Shown: positions 36,901 to 47,912 of the stretch, one piece after another
How the letters are laid out: every line of letters begins with the position of its first letter
Numbering within the stretch: position 1 is the first letter of the stretch
Assembly: GCA_037176885.1 (NCBI GenBank)
Contig: JAWWNJ010000077.1
Location: forward strand, 372,001 to 436,000
Direction of reading: 5' to 3'
Source of the DNA: Favolaschia claudopus
Taxonomy: Eukaryota; Basidiomycota; Agaricomycetes; Agaricales; Mycenaceae
DNA: 64,000 bases
The notes under the pieces: model-generated
What the model was told of the DNA's origin: nothing
Databases searched by the model: none
The model's input: only the letters and a program-made list of their open reading frames with translations
Translations under genes and position numbers: made by a program

Positions 36901-39121
36901 CAGAATGATCTCCAGGCCATGGCGCGCGCTCATCGGATAGGACAAAAGTCGCATGTCAATGTCTACCGGTTCGTTAGCAAGGACACCATGGAGGAGGACG
37001 TCCTGGAACGTGCGAAGAAGAAGATGGTGCTCGAGTATGCGAGTACGTTCCCTCCCTGCTGCGTCTTCGGCCTCGTTGTTGATCCTGGACCCCCTTGCTA
37101 GTCATCAACCAGATGGACACTTCCCAAGCACATTTGAGCTCCAAGGCTGTCAAAGACCCGCATAAACCGGACAACCTGAGCAAAGACGAGCTGACGGCGG
37201 TACTCAAATACGGCGCGCAGAAGATGTAAGTGATGGGTTCCGACGGATCGCTTATTTCTTTGTTAACATGTTCTCTACCACTACAGGTTCGACAAGGACG
37301 ATACGCAACAAAGCCAGAAACTTGACGAGATGGACCTCGATGACATTCTCAACCGCGCTGAAGACCACGAAACAATGGCGGTCAATGGCGATGGTGGCAC
37401 GTCCCTCGGTGGCGAGGGCTTCTTGGCGCAATTTGCCGGTGTGACGGACGTGAAGAACGACATGAGCTGGGAAGACATTATACCGCTGGATCATCGGCAG
37501 AAGTTCGAGGAGGACGAGGATAGCAAGAAGGAGGATTTGCTCGCGGGAGATTCACGGAAGCGGTCACACGCGCAGGTGTCATACGAAGGGATGGACGTGG
37601 ATCAGCCAGCCTCGACGTCAGCACCGAAGAAACCCAAAACCCCTGGGCCCATGCGGAAGTCGGCGAGCCAGAAGGCGATGGAGTTGAAGGAGCGGGATGT
37701 GCGGGTTCTGATCCGGAGTTTGCAGCGATGGGGCGACATACGGCAACGGTACGATGTCATCGTGAGTATTCCCGACGTCTGTCCTCTTTCATTTCCGTTG
37801 ATTGTTGCATTGTTGCCGTTCAGGTGGCCGAGTCGAAGTTGCAGGACAAGAACAAGGGCATGATCATCGATGTTGCGGACGACATTATCGATGTTTGCAA
37901 TAAGGCGCTCAAGGACCACGAAGACCAGAAGCGGACTCGTATTGCATCTGGCGACCCACTGACGAATGCGCAGAAGAGCAAGGCTATCCTCGTTACCTGC
38001 CGCAACGTCGCGAACATCAACGCCGAGACGGTCGTTTCTCGGCATCGTGATCTCCGTATCCTGTTCTCCATCCTCAGCGAAGTCGAAAACCCGTATATGT
38101 GGGAGATACCCATTGAGAACATTCGGCCAACTCTAAATTGGTCGGGGCGGTGGGGACCCACGGACGATGCGATGTTGCTTGTCGGTGCCTACATCTACGG
38201 GTTCGGTAATTGGGAAGCCATGGCGAAGGACCCAAAGCTCATGTTGGATGGCAAATTCTTCTTGGAAGAGGGGAAGAAGGGAGAAGACGCGGCCAACAAG
38301 CCCATCCCCAACGCAATTCATCTCGTACGGCGTGGCGACTTCCTGTTGGGCCTCTTGCGCGAACATGATGAGAAGCTGCGTTCATACGAGAGCTCTCTAC
38401 GGAATAAGGGCATGAAGGTTTCGATGTCCCCTCCTCCGGTAGCCTCGACGTCGTCTTCGGTCTACAACATGAAGCAACGGAGAGCGGAAAGCGAGGCAGT
38501 GGCGTCGATGGATGATGGTGGTTCTCGCAAACGCAAGCGACGACCAACACCAACGTTTACTGATTCTGAATCTTCGGATGAGTGGTACGTTTTTGCTTCG
38601 CTGATGTTTTGGACCGAGCAACTTATGCTTCTTCGTAGCCCGTCGATGGACGAGGTAGCGACGAAAGAGGAGTTACGGCCGGTGAAGAAGCAGCTGAAAC
38701 AACTGAAGTTGTCTGGCGAGGAAATGCCTCGAGACGATAAAGTTGCCATCCTGAAAGACTCGCTGGCCGCCATTGGACGTCGAATCGAGCATGTTCTCAA
38801 CCAGAAAGAGGCCGCCGGTGAAGACCGAGAACGATGGCGACGACATTTGTGGGCGTGAGTAGTCTCTTGGACTCGTCGAGAGTCTTCGATTCTGACAATT
38901 GATGCAGGTTTGTTACATTGTTCTGGCCAAAAAAGGTGAAAGCCTCGAAACTGGAAGAGATCCACGCAAAAATGGTTGTGAAACTCAACTCGGACGCTCC
39001 GAAGGCAGGCGCAGAGCATGCTCCGAAGAAACCTCGAGTGAATGGGCCGAAAACCAATGGATCGAATGGGCACACCACCAAGACAACGGTGCAATCAGCT
39101 CCCAAAGGCCATCGTGGATGA
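33997..39121 (+). CDS. CHD1: Chromodomain helicase DNA-binding protein 1 (CHD1-type remodeller)
   Basis: ATP-dependent nucleosome-spacing enzyme that acts in transcribed chromatin. An acidic, Ser-rich N-terminus leads to tandem chromodomains ([39 protein letters not shown]). Then comes the Snf2 ATPase: [20 protein letters not shown], Walker A at [15 protein letters not shown] (spliced), VDEAHRLKN for the DEAH box, [12 protein letters not shown], and helicase C motifs [54 protein letters not shown]. The C-terminal half has the SANT/SLIDE region ([29 protein letters not shown]) and the CHD1 C-terminal helical domain ([20 protein letters not shown]). About a dozen short introns, phases consistent. 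Stop at 39119-39121. Confidence 0.95.
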
Positions 39122-39328
39122 TATCGCAAGTTTTGAAACGTATAATAATTCGCTCTCGTCGCTCTACGCTATATTACTTTTGCAAGTGTATTCTACCCCA
39201 TTGTTGTGTATAGAATAAAATTTTGGCTGGCTTTGTATTCATTTAACTTACACGTGTTGCTTACTGTTGCTTAGCTTCTATCGCTTGTTCACTTCTTCAA
39301 CCACAACTTGGACAATGCTGCTTTAGCC

Positions 39329-40311
39329 ATGTCCTTTACGACCCTCGCATTACTTATGGGCCTTGGAGCGCGCATCTTGCTGGACCAGTATACGCACTCT
39401 GGAGAGGCCTCTACTCAAAGCTTCATTGTTGTCGGTCTATGGCAAGGATGCGGTCTACACTATGTCACTACTGCCAACAAGGAATTGCTCGTCCCCGCCG
39501 CTGCGGTCGTGGTTGCAAAACTCTTTTTCGATTTCGCCATCGGCCAGGACGTTAGCAGGCTCATGGTAACACTACTGGGGATAGCGCTGGGATTTTGCGT
39601 TGCCGACTTGGGTTCCCGGTGGATGGAGAATAGCGAATACGCACAAAAGACGACGAGAAGGAAACCCATGCGTCAAGCTTCGCCCCGCCCTCGATCGCGT
39701 TCAATACACACACGGAGGAGTGAGGGGGATGTACCTGAACGGGAGCGTAGGCCTCGCCGCGACACTTTACGTCGCGCGGTGTCTGATATCACGTCGGTCG
39801 ACACGAACTCGTTGCTTTTCGGGAGAGATCCGACGATGACGCCCCTCGACCGTGAGGTTGCAGCTCTCCGAGCGCGTGCGTCGCTAGCGGACAGCGAGAG
39901 ACGACGGTACAAGGAGGAGCGGAAGTGGGCAATCGAAGCGGGTGATGCGGCGCGGGCAAAAGAGGTGCGAGCACCATTGTTTTCGTTGCTGCTTCGATGC
40001 ACTGACATTTTTTCCTCTCTCTGCAAGATGAGCTGGCAGGTCAAACGCTACTCTGCGTTGATGAAGAGCTTTCATCGGGAAGCTGATGACAAAATACTCG
40101 AAGGTTCGTCTCTCAGGGTTCACACGGAATAATGGACTTTATAACGACGTTCTTCACAGCGGCTGGATCCTCAGGCGCCCGCCAGTCCACTCAGCGAATA
40201 GAGCGACCCGCAGCCAATCCCGATTCACGCCCTCGTCGCAACGAAACACCCGAAGCAAGGAATGGAGGTGAAAGCGAGAGACGGCGTTTGATGCGGGTCA
40301 ACGTTAGATGA
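39329..40311 (+). CDS. Four-helix membrane protein with polar cytosolic tail, function unknown
   Basis: Not recognised. Starting at ATG 39329 (MSFTTLALLMGLGARILL), about four hydrophobic segments can be seen: residues 2-18, SFIVVGLWQGCGLHYV, LLVPAAAVVVAKLFFDFAI and RLMVTLLGIALGFCVADL. A basic, Ser/Arg-rich stretch follows (RPRSRSIHTRRSEGDVPERE), then a charged helical region ending in KRYSALMKSFHREADDKILE. Two introns are supported: one after AKE with the next exon starting MSWQVKRY, and one after DDKILE with the last exon coding AGSSGARQSTQR to the stop at 40309-40311. The C-terminal helix could be a coiled coil. Confidence 0.65.
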
Positions 40312-40406
40312 GGTCGAGGGGAAAGTCCTGCAACGGGCGGCAATCGAAGAGGCGGGAAGACGTGTGACCACATGACCGTTGCCCACCTCCCACCCCCATT
40401 CTCAGC

Positions 40407-41512
40407 ATGCCTTTCCCAGCGGAAGTCGCTGAGCTCGTTATCGACGCATGCGAGCACCGACCTACATTGTCGAACTGCAGTCTCGTCTGCAAAGCCTGGC
40501 ACACCCGCGCCAGATTCCGCCTCTTCTCCACATCGACGACAACCACAGCGGTTGATGTCCCCGGTGTCCCTCGCGTGCAAGAATTCGTCAACACCCTTCG
40601 GCATCCGCTTTGCTCGTTGCATCCATATATCCACACCCTGTCTCTCAGCCAATACAGCCGCGATGCATCGTGGCTCGCCCATGTTCTTCCGGACCTGGCT
40701 CGACTACCCAATCTTACGTCGTTGGAACTCGTCGCCACGAGTGATTCACTCCTTTCAGAAGCATCCCTTGCCTTGTTCAGGACGGAATTCCTGGGTCTTC
40801 GGCACTTGTCGCTGCATGCCACATTCTCGACCTGCAGCGATGCGACGAGCTTGATATGCTCCTTCCCGTTGTTGGAGAGTCTGTGCTTCTATCCTCAGTG
40901 GATCGGTTCGTCGCGCGCGCCCGCCGCGATTTTGCCTCCACGCCTGCACAGCCTGGATGTGGGTGGCTTTGTAGAGGACCTGTTAGCGTGGCTAGTCGTT
41001 TGTCCCCCCAGTGCAACTCTGTCGTCTGTGCGAATTCGGGATTTGGCGCGGCATGAGCTCTGGATCATGTTTCGGTATTTGAGCCATGCAGCCGAATCAT
41101 TGGAGATGTTCAAGCTCGGTTTCATGGACATGGCGAGCGAAAGTGGGTTGAACTTTTTATCTCAATCAAATGTTCTCATCGCTCGGTCGCAGGACGTTTT
41201 CTGGATAGCAATTACGATGCAGTTGATACTCCCCGACTGAGCAGTCTTGGTGTCGACGGAGATGTCCGGCTCCTCATTCATCTTCTCCACCACCTTCGTG
41301 CTCCTCGGTTGGAGGAGATTTTCTTCACTTGCAATTACACGGTCGACCTTTCTCAACCCTCTTGGCAGCAGTTGGAGCTGCTGTTTTCGTTGCCTGGTCA
41401 TGCGCGTTTACGAAAAGTAGCGGTTACGACTCTACCACACCTGCAAAGTGCAATTCAGATTGCGCTTCCACGTTTTCACGAATTACGCCTCTTAGAATTC
41501 GTCTTTTTATAG
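40407..41512 (+). CDS. F-box/LRR-like protein
   Basis: Small F-box-class protein of about 350 residues in two exons. The N-terminus MPFPAEVAELVIDACEHRPT, then LSNCSLVCKAWHTRARFRLF, is a compact F-box-like start. Leucine-rich segments follow (LARLPNLTSLELV, FLGLRHLSLHATF, LPPRLHSLDVGGF). One intron near 41141-41190 is followed by RFLDSNYDAVDTPRLSSLGV and HLRAPRLEEIFFTCNYTVDL. Stop at 41510-41512, 82 bases from the convergent SLU7 gene. Presumed SCF adaptor; the target is unknown. Confidence 0.8.
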
Positions 41513-41594
41513 ATATTCTGAAATGCACGGATGATAATACACGATGTGGGTTGCTTAAGTAACTAAGAATACATACAATAGTGCACACCAACGA

Positions 41595-43491
41595 CTAGAA
41601 GTCGTCTTTGTCCACATAATTCGCCATCGGGTCCTCTGTCATACGACGACTCATCCGATATGCCTCTGTCAATGTCGTTAGAAATTGGGAAACAATATGC
41701 GAGCAAGGTGGCCTACCCAGTTCTTCTTCGGTAACATCGTGGCTACCACCAGCATTCTTCCGCTTCTTGCCTAACCTATCATCCTCATCATCTCCCCGCG
41801 CTTTCCTCTTCTTCTCTTCCTGCAGCGCACGAGCTAACCGTTCCTCGTCTAACCGCACATCCCCTTCGCCCACTCGCTTCTTCGAGTAGTTTTGCTCCAC
41901 TCGTTCAGATGTATCGCGACTAGTCGCGGCGGCGGTTTCGGCCAAAGACCGTGAGGGTTCTGGTTTTGAACCGGAACCGGATGCGAGAAGGTTGTGAGCG
42001 CTTGAGGCGCTAGCGGCTTCAATGCCCTCTTTGCCGGAGCAGTAGGAGATGTGGATTGTGGAATGGCAGCATGCGTAGCCCCAGGTGCCGGTTGAGGGGT
42101 CGTACCATGAGCCCCACACGCTGGTGTGGTTGTTGACGTAGACTGAATGTGGTTGTTGAGTATGAACGGAATTGGAACAAAAAAAAATCAACGAACCATC
42201 TTCGGGGTATTTCGATCTCGCTTTAAACCCTCTCCCGTCCCTTGATAACCTGCCCCGAGCGAGAATACTCGACATACTCCTCCGTTTGCCCTTGTAACAA
42301 CTCTTTCGGCGCTGTTTGTAGATACTTCGCGCCGCCGTATTTGGCTAGGATACTGATCTGGGAGGTGTCCCTCAACTCCTCCTTCTTCTGCTTGAATTCC
42401 TGGTGTAGGAGTTCGCCCTGCGTCGGGTTGGCGTTGAGGTGGACGTCGTTGCCGCGCGCGGCTGCTTGCCAGGCGAAGAGCTGCAGGTTTTGCATGTCTT
42501 CCGCTTCGCCGGAGAAGCGGTGGAAGTTGTCGCCGGCGAAACGAGCCTGGGTTATGTTTTTAGTGGAATATAAGGATGTATGCCAAAAGCTACGTACCTC
42601 CTCTGCGGGGATGTTCTTGTGCGGGGCGTCTCGCATGGAACGCGTTTTGGGGTCGTAATAAGCACTTTCTGGGTCCAAGTTGATCAAGTATTTCGCGGTG
42701 TCTTCGCGGATACGCAGGTTGCGCACTGTTATTCGGGTTTTGGTGTCCATTTTCTGGCCGACGGCGTCAGCTGCATCGGCATATTTATCCTCGTCTGCAT
42801 CTTCTTCGTCGCTCGAGCCAAAGTCTGCGTCTCCCTCCTTCTCAGCCTTAGTGGCCTTCGCAACCTTGCGCACAGCGGCGAGATCCGTGGTGGTTTGGTT
42901 GTCAATCTCCTCCTCGCGGAGTTTTTGTCGGGCGGCGTCCACCGCTGCATATTCTTCGTAGACTTTTTTGTGCTCTGCGACATCGTATCCATTCCAGCGG
43001 TCCCGCTTCGCATCATAGCCAGTCGCGACATCTTGTATAATTTCGTCGGCCTGGATATCCTTGTTCGTGAACTTGGCGCCCCGCTTCCGTGGACGCTCGA
43101 GGCAATCCTGTTTCTTGTGGGTCATGGCACCGCAGTTCTCGCAAGCGCCTTTGCGATACTTTTTGGCGGCGGGACCGGCTTTGACTCCGCGGTCGTACCA
43201 GGCATCGGTCTTCTTGATGTCTGCTTCGCTTTTCCGCTGATGGTTGAGCGAGGGAGCGCCGGTGTCGAGGTACCATGGCGCCTGGGAGATGTATTCTACA
43301 TACTCAGGATTCAGTACAAGTTCAGATGTGATTGTATAGAAATGAGAATACGCACGAGGAATATGGGGATTTATAGGTCTTCCCTCCTCGTCGAGAGCAG
43401 CGGGGGCAGTACCAGCCTTTCTGGCAGCATCGAGGTCCTTCTGCCGTCGAAACTCCTCGCGCGATAGTTTGCCAATGGTGGTGGATGCCAT
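41595..43491 (-). CDS. SLU7: Pre-mRNA-splicing factor SLU7
   Basis: Second-step splicing factor involved in 3' splice-site choice. The start is [28 protein letters not shown] and [20 protein letters not shown] are diagnostic. The CCHC zinc knuckle is [20 protein letters not shown] followed by [14 protein letters not shown]. Then [36 protein letters not shown] and [14 protein letters not shown]. The C-terminal exons include [20 protein letters not shown] and the variable Lys/Arg/Glu-rich tail. At least three introns: in the middle (near 42547-42599), near 42146-42200, and near 41667-41716. The 295-codon frame on the other strand is a shadow. The start is 61 bases from the next divergent gene. 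Confidence 0.94.
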
Positions 43492-43552
43492 AAAGAGCAA
43501 TATTAGGGTTTATTTGTCCCCAACTCTCACTTGAACCTCCACGACAACCACC

Positions 43553-44629
43553 ATGGTCACCTCGCCCGACTGGAACAGCGCCCTCCGCCGCACAATGATC
43601 TCCCCTCAACTACCACATCTTGATTCCACTACACCCTACTCGAAATCTCCCTCTCTCGAACTTTGGAACGGCATTCTAGGTCAAAGTATCTTAAAGGACT
43701 TGGAATTCGCTACAGAAGACGAAGATGTCACCACCACAATGCGCTTCATCAGGATATCCCACTCTGAGCTGAACGGCGTGATTCTCTACCCCGCTCCTGC
43801 TAGGCGAGCTGCTGTTCCGGACAAAGCTACAATAGAGGCAGAGGTGGCGGACTTGGTCGAAGCCAACGTTGTTCAGATCTTGCCCTTGCCTGAGGATGTA
43901 GGCACCTCTTTCCTCGTAAGCGTCTGAATCTACGTCTCGCTGTGATCGCTGTGATCAATCATCAACTTGCCCGCAGACGGGTCAAGTCATCAAGGCGCAT
44001 CTCCTCTCTGATCCATCCATTCGTCCCAAACTCCATCGCTCCGGCTCCGGATTCTCCGTCAATCTCCATGCCTTTGACACCCTAGCCCTTTCCCTCGCCC
44101 GCATCGGTACCGTCCCCGTCCGCGATCTCTCTAGCGAACTCAAGCCCACCCCCAACTGCGCCCCTCGTTTCGGCACGGACCGTCGTCACTCAACCCCGCC
44201 TCCAACTCATCATGCGCTACCGTAACGCCATCCGCAACACCTCGAGAGACGCCAAAGACGCCCCTCCCAGTTCTAGTCCCTTCGGCGTCCGAAACCCCCC
44301 ACCCAACGCTTTAGAGAACATCAAACTCAATATACAATTGCTCAAACAACGCCGAGAGGACGTCAAGGAACGCGACGTGTCGGATACCCCTCCATCTCCT
44401 TTAGTACCGCCTCCATCTCCGACTCTCTCCTCCAACGCCGCCGTAGTGTCGACGACTGCAAAGAGACCCTCACTACTCCCCGCTTCGCGCAGTTACTGTT
44501 ACGCCCAACACACTTGCTAGTCTCACCACCGCCATCATGATGGACCACAAGAACTTGGAGAAGCCACGTCGCAAGGTTGCAGAACCCGTTAGGGCGAAGG
44601 GGAAGGAGAATGCGGACGTTTTCGCGTAA
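43553..44629 (+). CDS. Unrecognised protein; locus with apparent frame breaks
   Basis: Not recognised. The start MVTSPDWNSALRRTMISPQL is followed by SKSPSLELWNGILGQSILKD and an acidic stretch. One normal intron (about 43917-43978) joins to TGQVIKAHLLSDPSIRPKLH and RSGSGFSVNLHAFDTLALSL. After this the coding-like sequence changes frame three times: near the C-run 44149-44153, near the C-run 44387-44390, and near 44492. In each case a different frame continues with convincing composition, for example RNPPPNALENIKLNIQLLKQ, then ISDSLLQRRRSVDDCKETLT, then MMDHKNLEKPRRKVAEPV and a KEN-containing tail ending at 44627-44629. Either the assembly has homopolymer errors or this is a decaying gene. If taken literally, the protein stops at about 44225. 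Confidence 0.5.
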
Positions 44630-44997
44630 AGATACCCAACTATTGTAATATCTCTTTGGAATTGTGTATTTTCTAGAATTGTACAACCTCGAACGCGAAA
44701 CATAACTGTATCTCTGTGCAATTTGGCTGTAAGGCTGCGGGGAAAATGCTCAAACGCTCAGAGCGTTTGATACATGACGACCTAGACTGAGTTTCTGCCC
44801 AGTAGCATTTCCCAGACCACGAGAAGCGCGTGCTGGTCGTTTTGCGCCTGGCGCGCATTGCTCTCCCTGGCAGGGTGCAAGTTGACCATTGAAGCCGCGC
44901 AGCAGCAGGACATGGCTCCAGCTCTGGAGCAAAAGTCACGCTGCGTCTTTCCAGCCATGCACATCTTGTGATATATCACATCGCATGGACTCATCCA
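44630..44997. other. Intergenic, convergent 3' region; nothing recognised
   Basis: Lies between the apparent stop of the plus-strand locus at 44629 and the stop of the minus-strand gene at 44998. Short overlapping frames on the minus strand (44673-44939, 44782-44994) have no family signal. Probably 3' untranslated sequence of both genes. Confidence 0.4.
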
Positions 44998-46289
44998 CTA
45001 CCCTTCCCGCCCAGCATACCCTTCCAACTCCGCCTGACTAGGGAGCACACTGTAAAACATCCGCTCCAGGGCACGCCTCTTCCTCTGAGACAGCTTAACT
45101 GCGGGGTGATTGATGCCTCCTTCAGATGCCGCCCCAGCAGCGACAGGCCCGTGTACCAGTGCGTGCAGCGCAGCGGCCATTTCTGCGGGAGGAGACTGTT
45201 CGAGGGAGATGGATATGGGAATGCGATTTTGTTACAAAAGAGAGAGAGAAAGAGAGACAAACCTCGTAATTCCAGGTCCAGGGAAGGAATTGTTGGCTTT
45301 CGCTGCGAGTCGGTTGCTGCGTTACAGACGGAAGTAGCGTCCCTGGTGTTAGCGGGGGAAGGTGCGCAAATTGCGGGTGGAGAGCAATTTTTGTTGACCG
45401 CATTTCGAGGAGGCGGATCACCAGCTCGTGTGGGGCGGCTGAATTCCCTGTGTACTCGAAACAAACCAATGCTGCGCCTACAAGAAAAATCGAAGTTCCC
45501 AGTGAGAAAATGGAATTAAACAAATGAATAAAAACAAACACACCATACTTTGCGACAGCAGGGTACACCTTACACCTTAAGAGCGAATGCGGTCCGGGCA
45601 CAAGCACCGTGCAAGGCTGACTGAGATCAAGGAACCACGGCTGGCCAACAGCATGCACCACAGGCTGCGGCGGCTGCGGGTCCCCATGAAACGTCGCATA
45701 GCACGCCAGCACGTCGGGAAACCGCACGAGGTTATCGCGGAGCAGACTCTGCGCAACGGGAATGCCGCCCCGGCGCACCAAATTGGCGAATGGGACCGTC
45801 CATGGGAGGCCGGAGGGAGTGAGCAGATCGCGACCTGAAGCGAAGTGTCCGAGGGAGGGTGTGAGGCGGAAGCGCAGGCCGCCGGAGAGCGGGCGGGCGG
45901 GGACGGGGACGTGGTAGTGGAGGAATCCGCGCAGACGCGTGTCGCGGCGCGTGTAAGGCGAGTCTGCTGCCCGGAATGATAGTGCGTAGAAGGGCACCTC
46001 GGAGCCGTGTGTTGGGTTGCAGCCGTGGACGTCGAGGTATAAGAGTGTAGAACGGGGGATGTCGATGAGGTCGGATCCACGCAGTCGTGTCGCGTCGAAG
46101 CCTGAGATTCGTAGAATTTGGGCTTCACGTTTCCAATTCCTGAGTATTTTGTTGGTGTTATATCTCGAGCCATAGACGTGTCGGTGGTATAACGGACCCT
46201 ACGATACCGCCGTCCGATTTTCGCGCTGGGTAGTTGCGCAGCTTGTTCACTGAAGACCCGATTGGTCGTCGTAGAGGACGAAGAGACAT
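44998..46289 (-). CDS. Uncharacterised Agaricomycete-specific protein
   Basis: Not assignable to a known function. The core reads DIPRSTLLYLDVHGCNPTHG, SEVPFYALSFRAADSPYTRR, then LRGFLHYHVPVPARPLSGG, LRFRLTPSLGHFASGRDLLT and PSGLPWTVPFANLVRRGGI. I recall similar blocks in many Agaricomycete hypothetical proteins. Two supported introns follow: after CKVYPAVAKY, joining GAALVCFEYTGNSAAPHELV; and after LPWTWNYE, joining SPPAEMAAALHALVHGPVAA. The stop is at 44998-45000. The N-terminus is a guess: ATG 46287-46289 with an intron from about 46207 to 46116 gives an in-frame join. There are no membrane segments and no signal peptide. Confidence 0.6.
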
Positions 46290-46336
46290 AATTACGGAAT
46301 GTACAAAACACGTAACTTGCTTCTGACCGTCACATC

Positions 46337-47683
46337 ATGGGGGATCTCCCACAAGAGCTCGTCGACTGTATCCATCGACCACCTAGCCTCAGAAATCCCG
46401 ACTCACCACACCGAAGAACTCCACACCGACTGGAAGAACCACTTCCACGAAGGCTTCGGCGCGGAATACGCGCCCGTCGCAAAATGCGGGCTAATATCTA
46501 AACTCTGGCTCCCTCGTAGTCGTTCCCACTTGTTCTCCACCGTCCGGCTGTCAAACGACTACGAATTCGGGACGGACAATATAAAACAATTCCTGCGTCT
46601 CGTGGCTGGCTCTCCTCCGACTATACCTTTACTTCTATCCTATATTCAATTCCTGGATTTGGATCTCCTTGCTGGGCCTCTACGTGACGAGGAAATGCGC
46701 AGAGTCCTGTTGAGACTTCCCATGTTATCAGGGCTACGACTCAGGACACCCGCCGACGATAGTGCTCCCCTCGCGGACGCTTTCTATGATTCACTGAGAC
46801 CGCACATCCCCCTCCTCGCCGTCAACAGCCCATTCTTGTCCTCGTTTCATCTGGCCCTCAACGCGGACGTCCCCCTCCCTTTTTTAATACACCTGCTTTC
46901 CAGTTTGCCTTCGCTGGAAAGTATGACTGTGGGCACGCCGCGTAACGAAGCGTTCGATATCGTTGACGCGGACTCGACCGTCGTGTTCCCAGGCTATTCG
47001 TTCCCTCAAAATCTCTCGACGCTCGATCTCCATCTATCCTGCGGCACAGGCTTATTCTTCACATGGATCCTTTCAATCCTTCCTGAGCTTCCACTGCTCA
47101 GGTCACTGAGACTATCCCTATATCCTAGGGACAGTGACTACCCCATCTCTGCGTCTCTCATTCCAATCGGGGAGTACCTACGGCGCGCGGGCAGCACCCT
47201 CGAATCGCTCTCGCTCTCTCTTTCCCGAGCATGCATAGGTAGCTATGTACAGATCATTTAGACCTGGCTCCGTATTAATTACAACAATTCGTATAAACAG
47301 ACGAATCGGACTTTCCGTCCACCGAACAGTCAGATCTCGAGTACCAGTGGCTGGGTCTGGCCAGTGGACTCAGCGACCTCACATTCACTCCCTCGAACGG
47401 GGCCCTCGAAATACCCAACATTCTTAGCACCCTACCCTCGTCCAGACTGTCTGAGCTCACGATCGCTCTTAGTGAAGTGGAAGAATTACCCTGGGCTGAA
47501 ATGGATCTTGAACTGTCGCGGCCCAAATTCCACACGCTGCAGCGGTTCGCCGTAGAGGACGCTCAAGCAGATTCCAAGGACAATCTCTCGTTATTCAGCG
47601 AGGCTGTGAAGAAAACAATGCCATTGAGCAAAGCTCGAGGCATTCTGTTTTCGCGTTTCGACTACGTGAACTCAGAACAATGA
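46337..47683 (+). pseudogene. F-box/LRR-like gene with a +1 frame break in the F-box
   Basis: The ATG at 46337 starts a classic F-box opening, MGDLPQELVDCI, but the frame is lost after the isoleucine codon at 46370-46372. The expected continuation IDHLASEIPTHH is in the next frame, starting at 46374, so one extra C lies at about 46373. Downstream, the reading frame is open and well formed for about 430 codons: GFGAEYAPVAKCGLISKLWL, many leucine-rich segments, then an intron (about 47240-47300) joined to DESDFPSTEQSDLEYQWLG. The stop is at 47681-47683. If the extra base is real, this is a pseudogene or is started from a later codon; if it is an assembly error, this is a normal F-box gene. The start lies 47 bases from the divergent neighbour. 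Confidence 0.65.
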
Positions 47684-47912
47684 CATTCAGGCGATTCAGA
47701 TATGTGTATGTATGTACAGTACAACTCAGGTGCTATGCGGGGAGGGAGATGTTTGCGATGTAGTAAATAATTATTTTGTAAGACTTTCCGTACTGCTAAA
47801 GCAGCGGAAACATAACAGAAATGGAGCACAGACAAGCAAGGCAGAGCAGGCAGTAGAGTCCGGTCGTGAAGTTCCACGACGTGCATTCTAGGATAGGTCA
47901 ACAGCTCGATCA

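Noticed and set aside
42580..43467. 295-codon plus-strand open frame opposite SLU7
   Set aside because: SLU7 on the minus strand has full family motifs; the opposite frame is hydrophobic shadow sequence with no family signal.
46337..47683. Programmed ribosomal frameshift in the F-box gene
   Set aside because: No slippery heptamer or downstream structure is evident, and similar single-base breaks occur in two nearby genes, which points to assembly error or decay.
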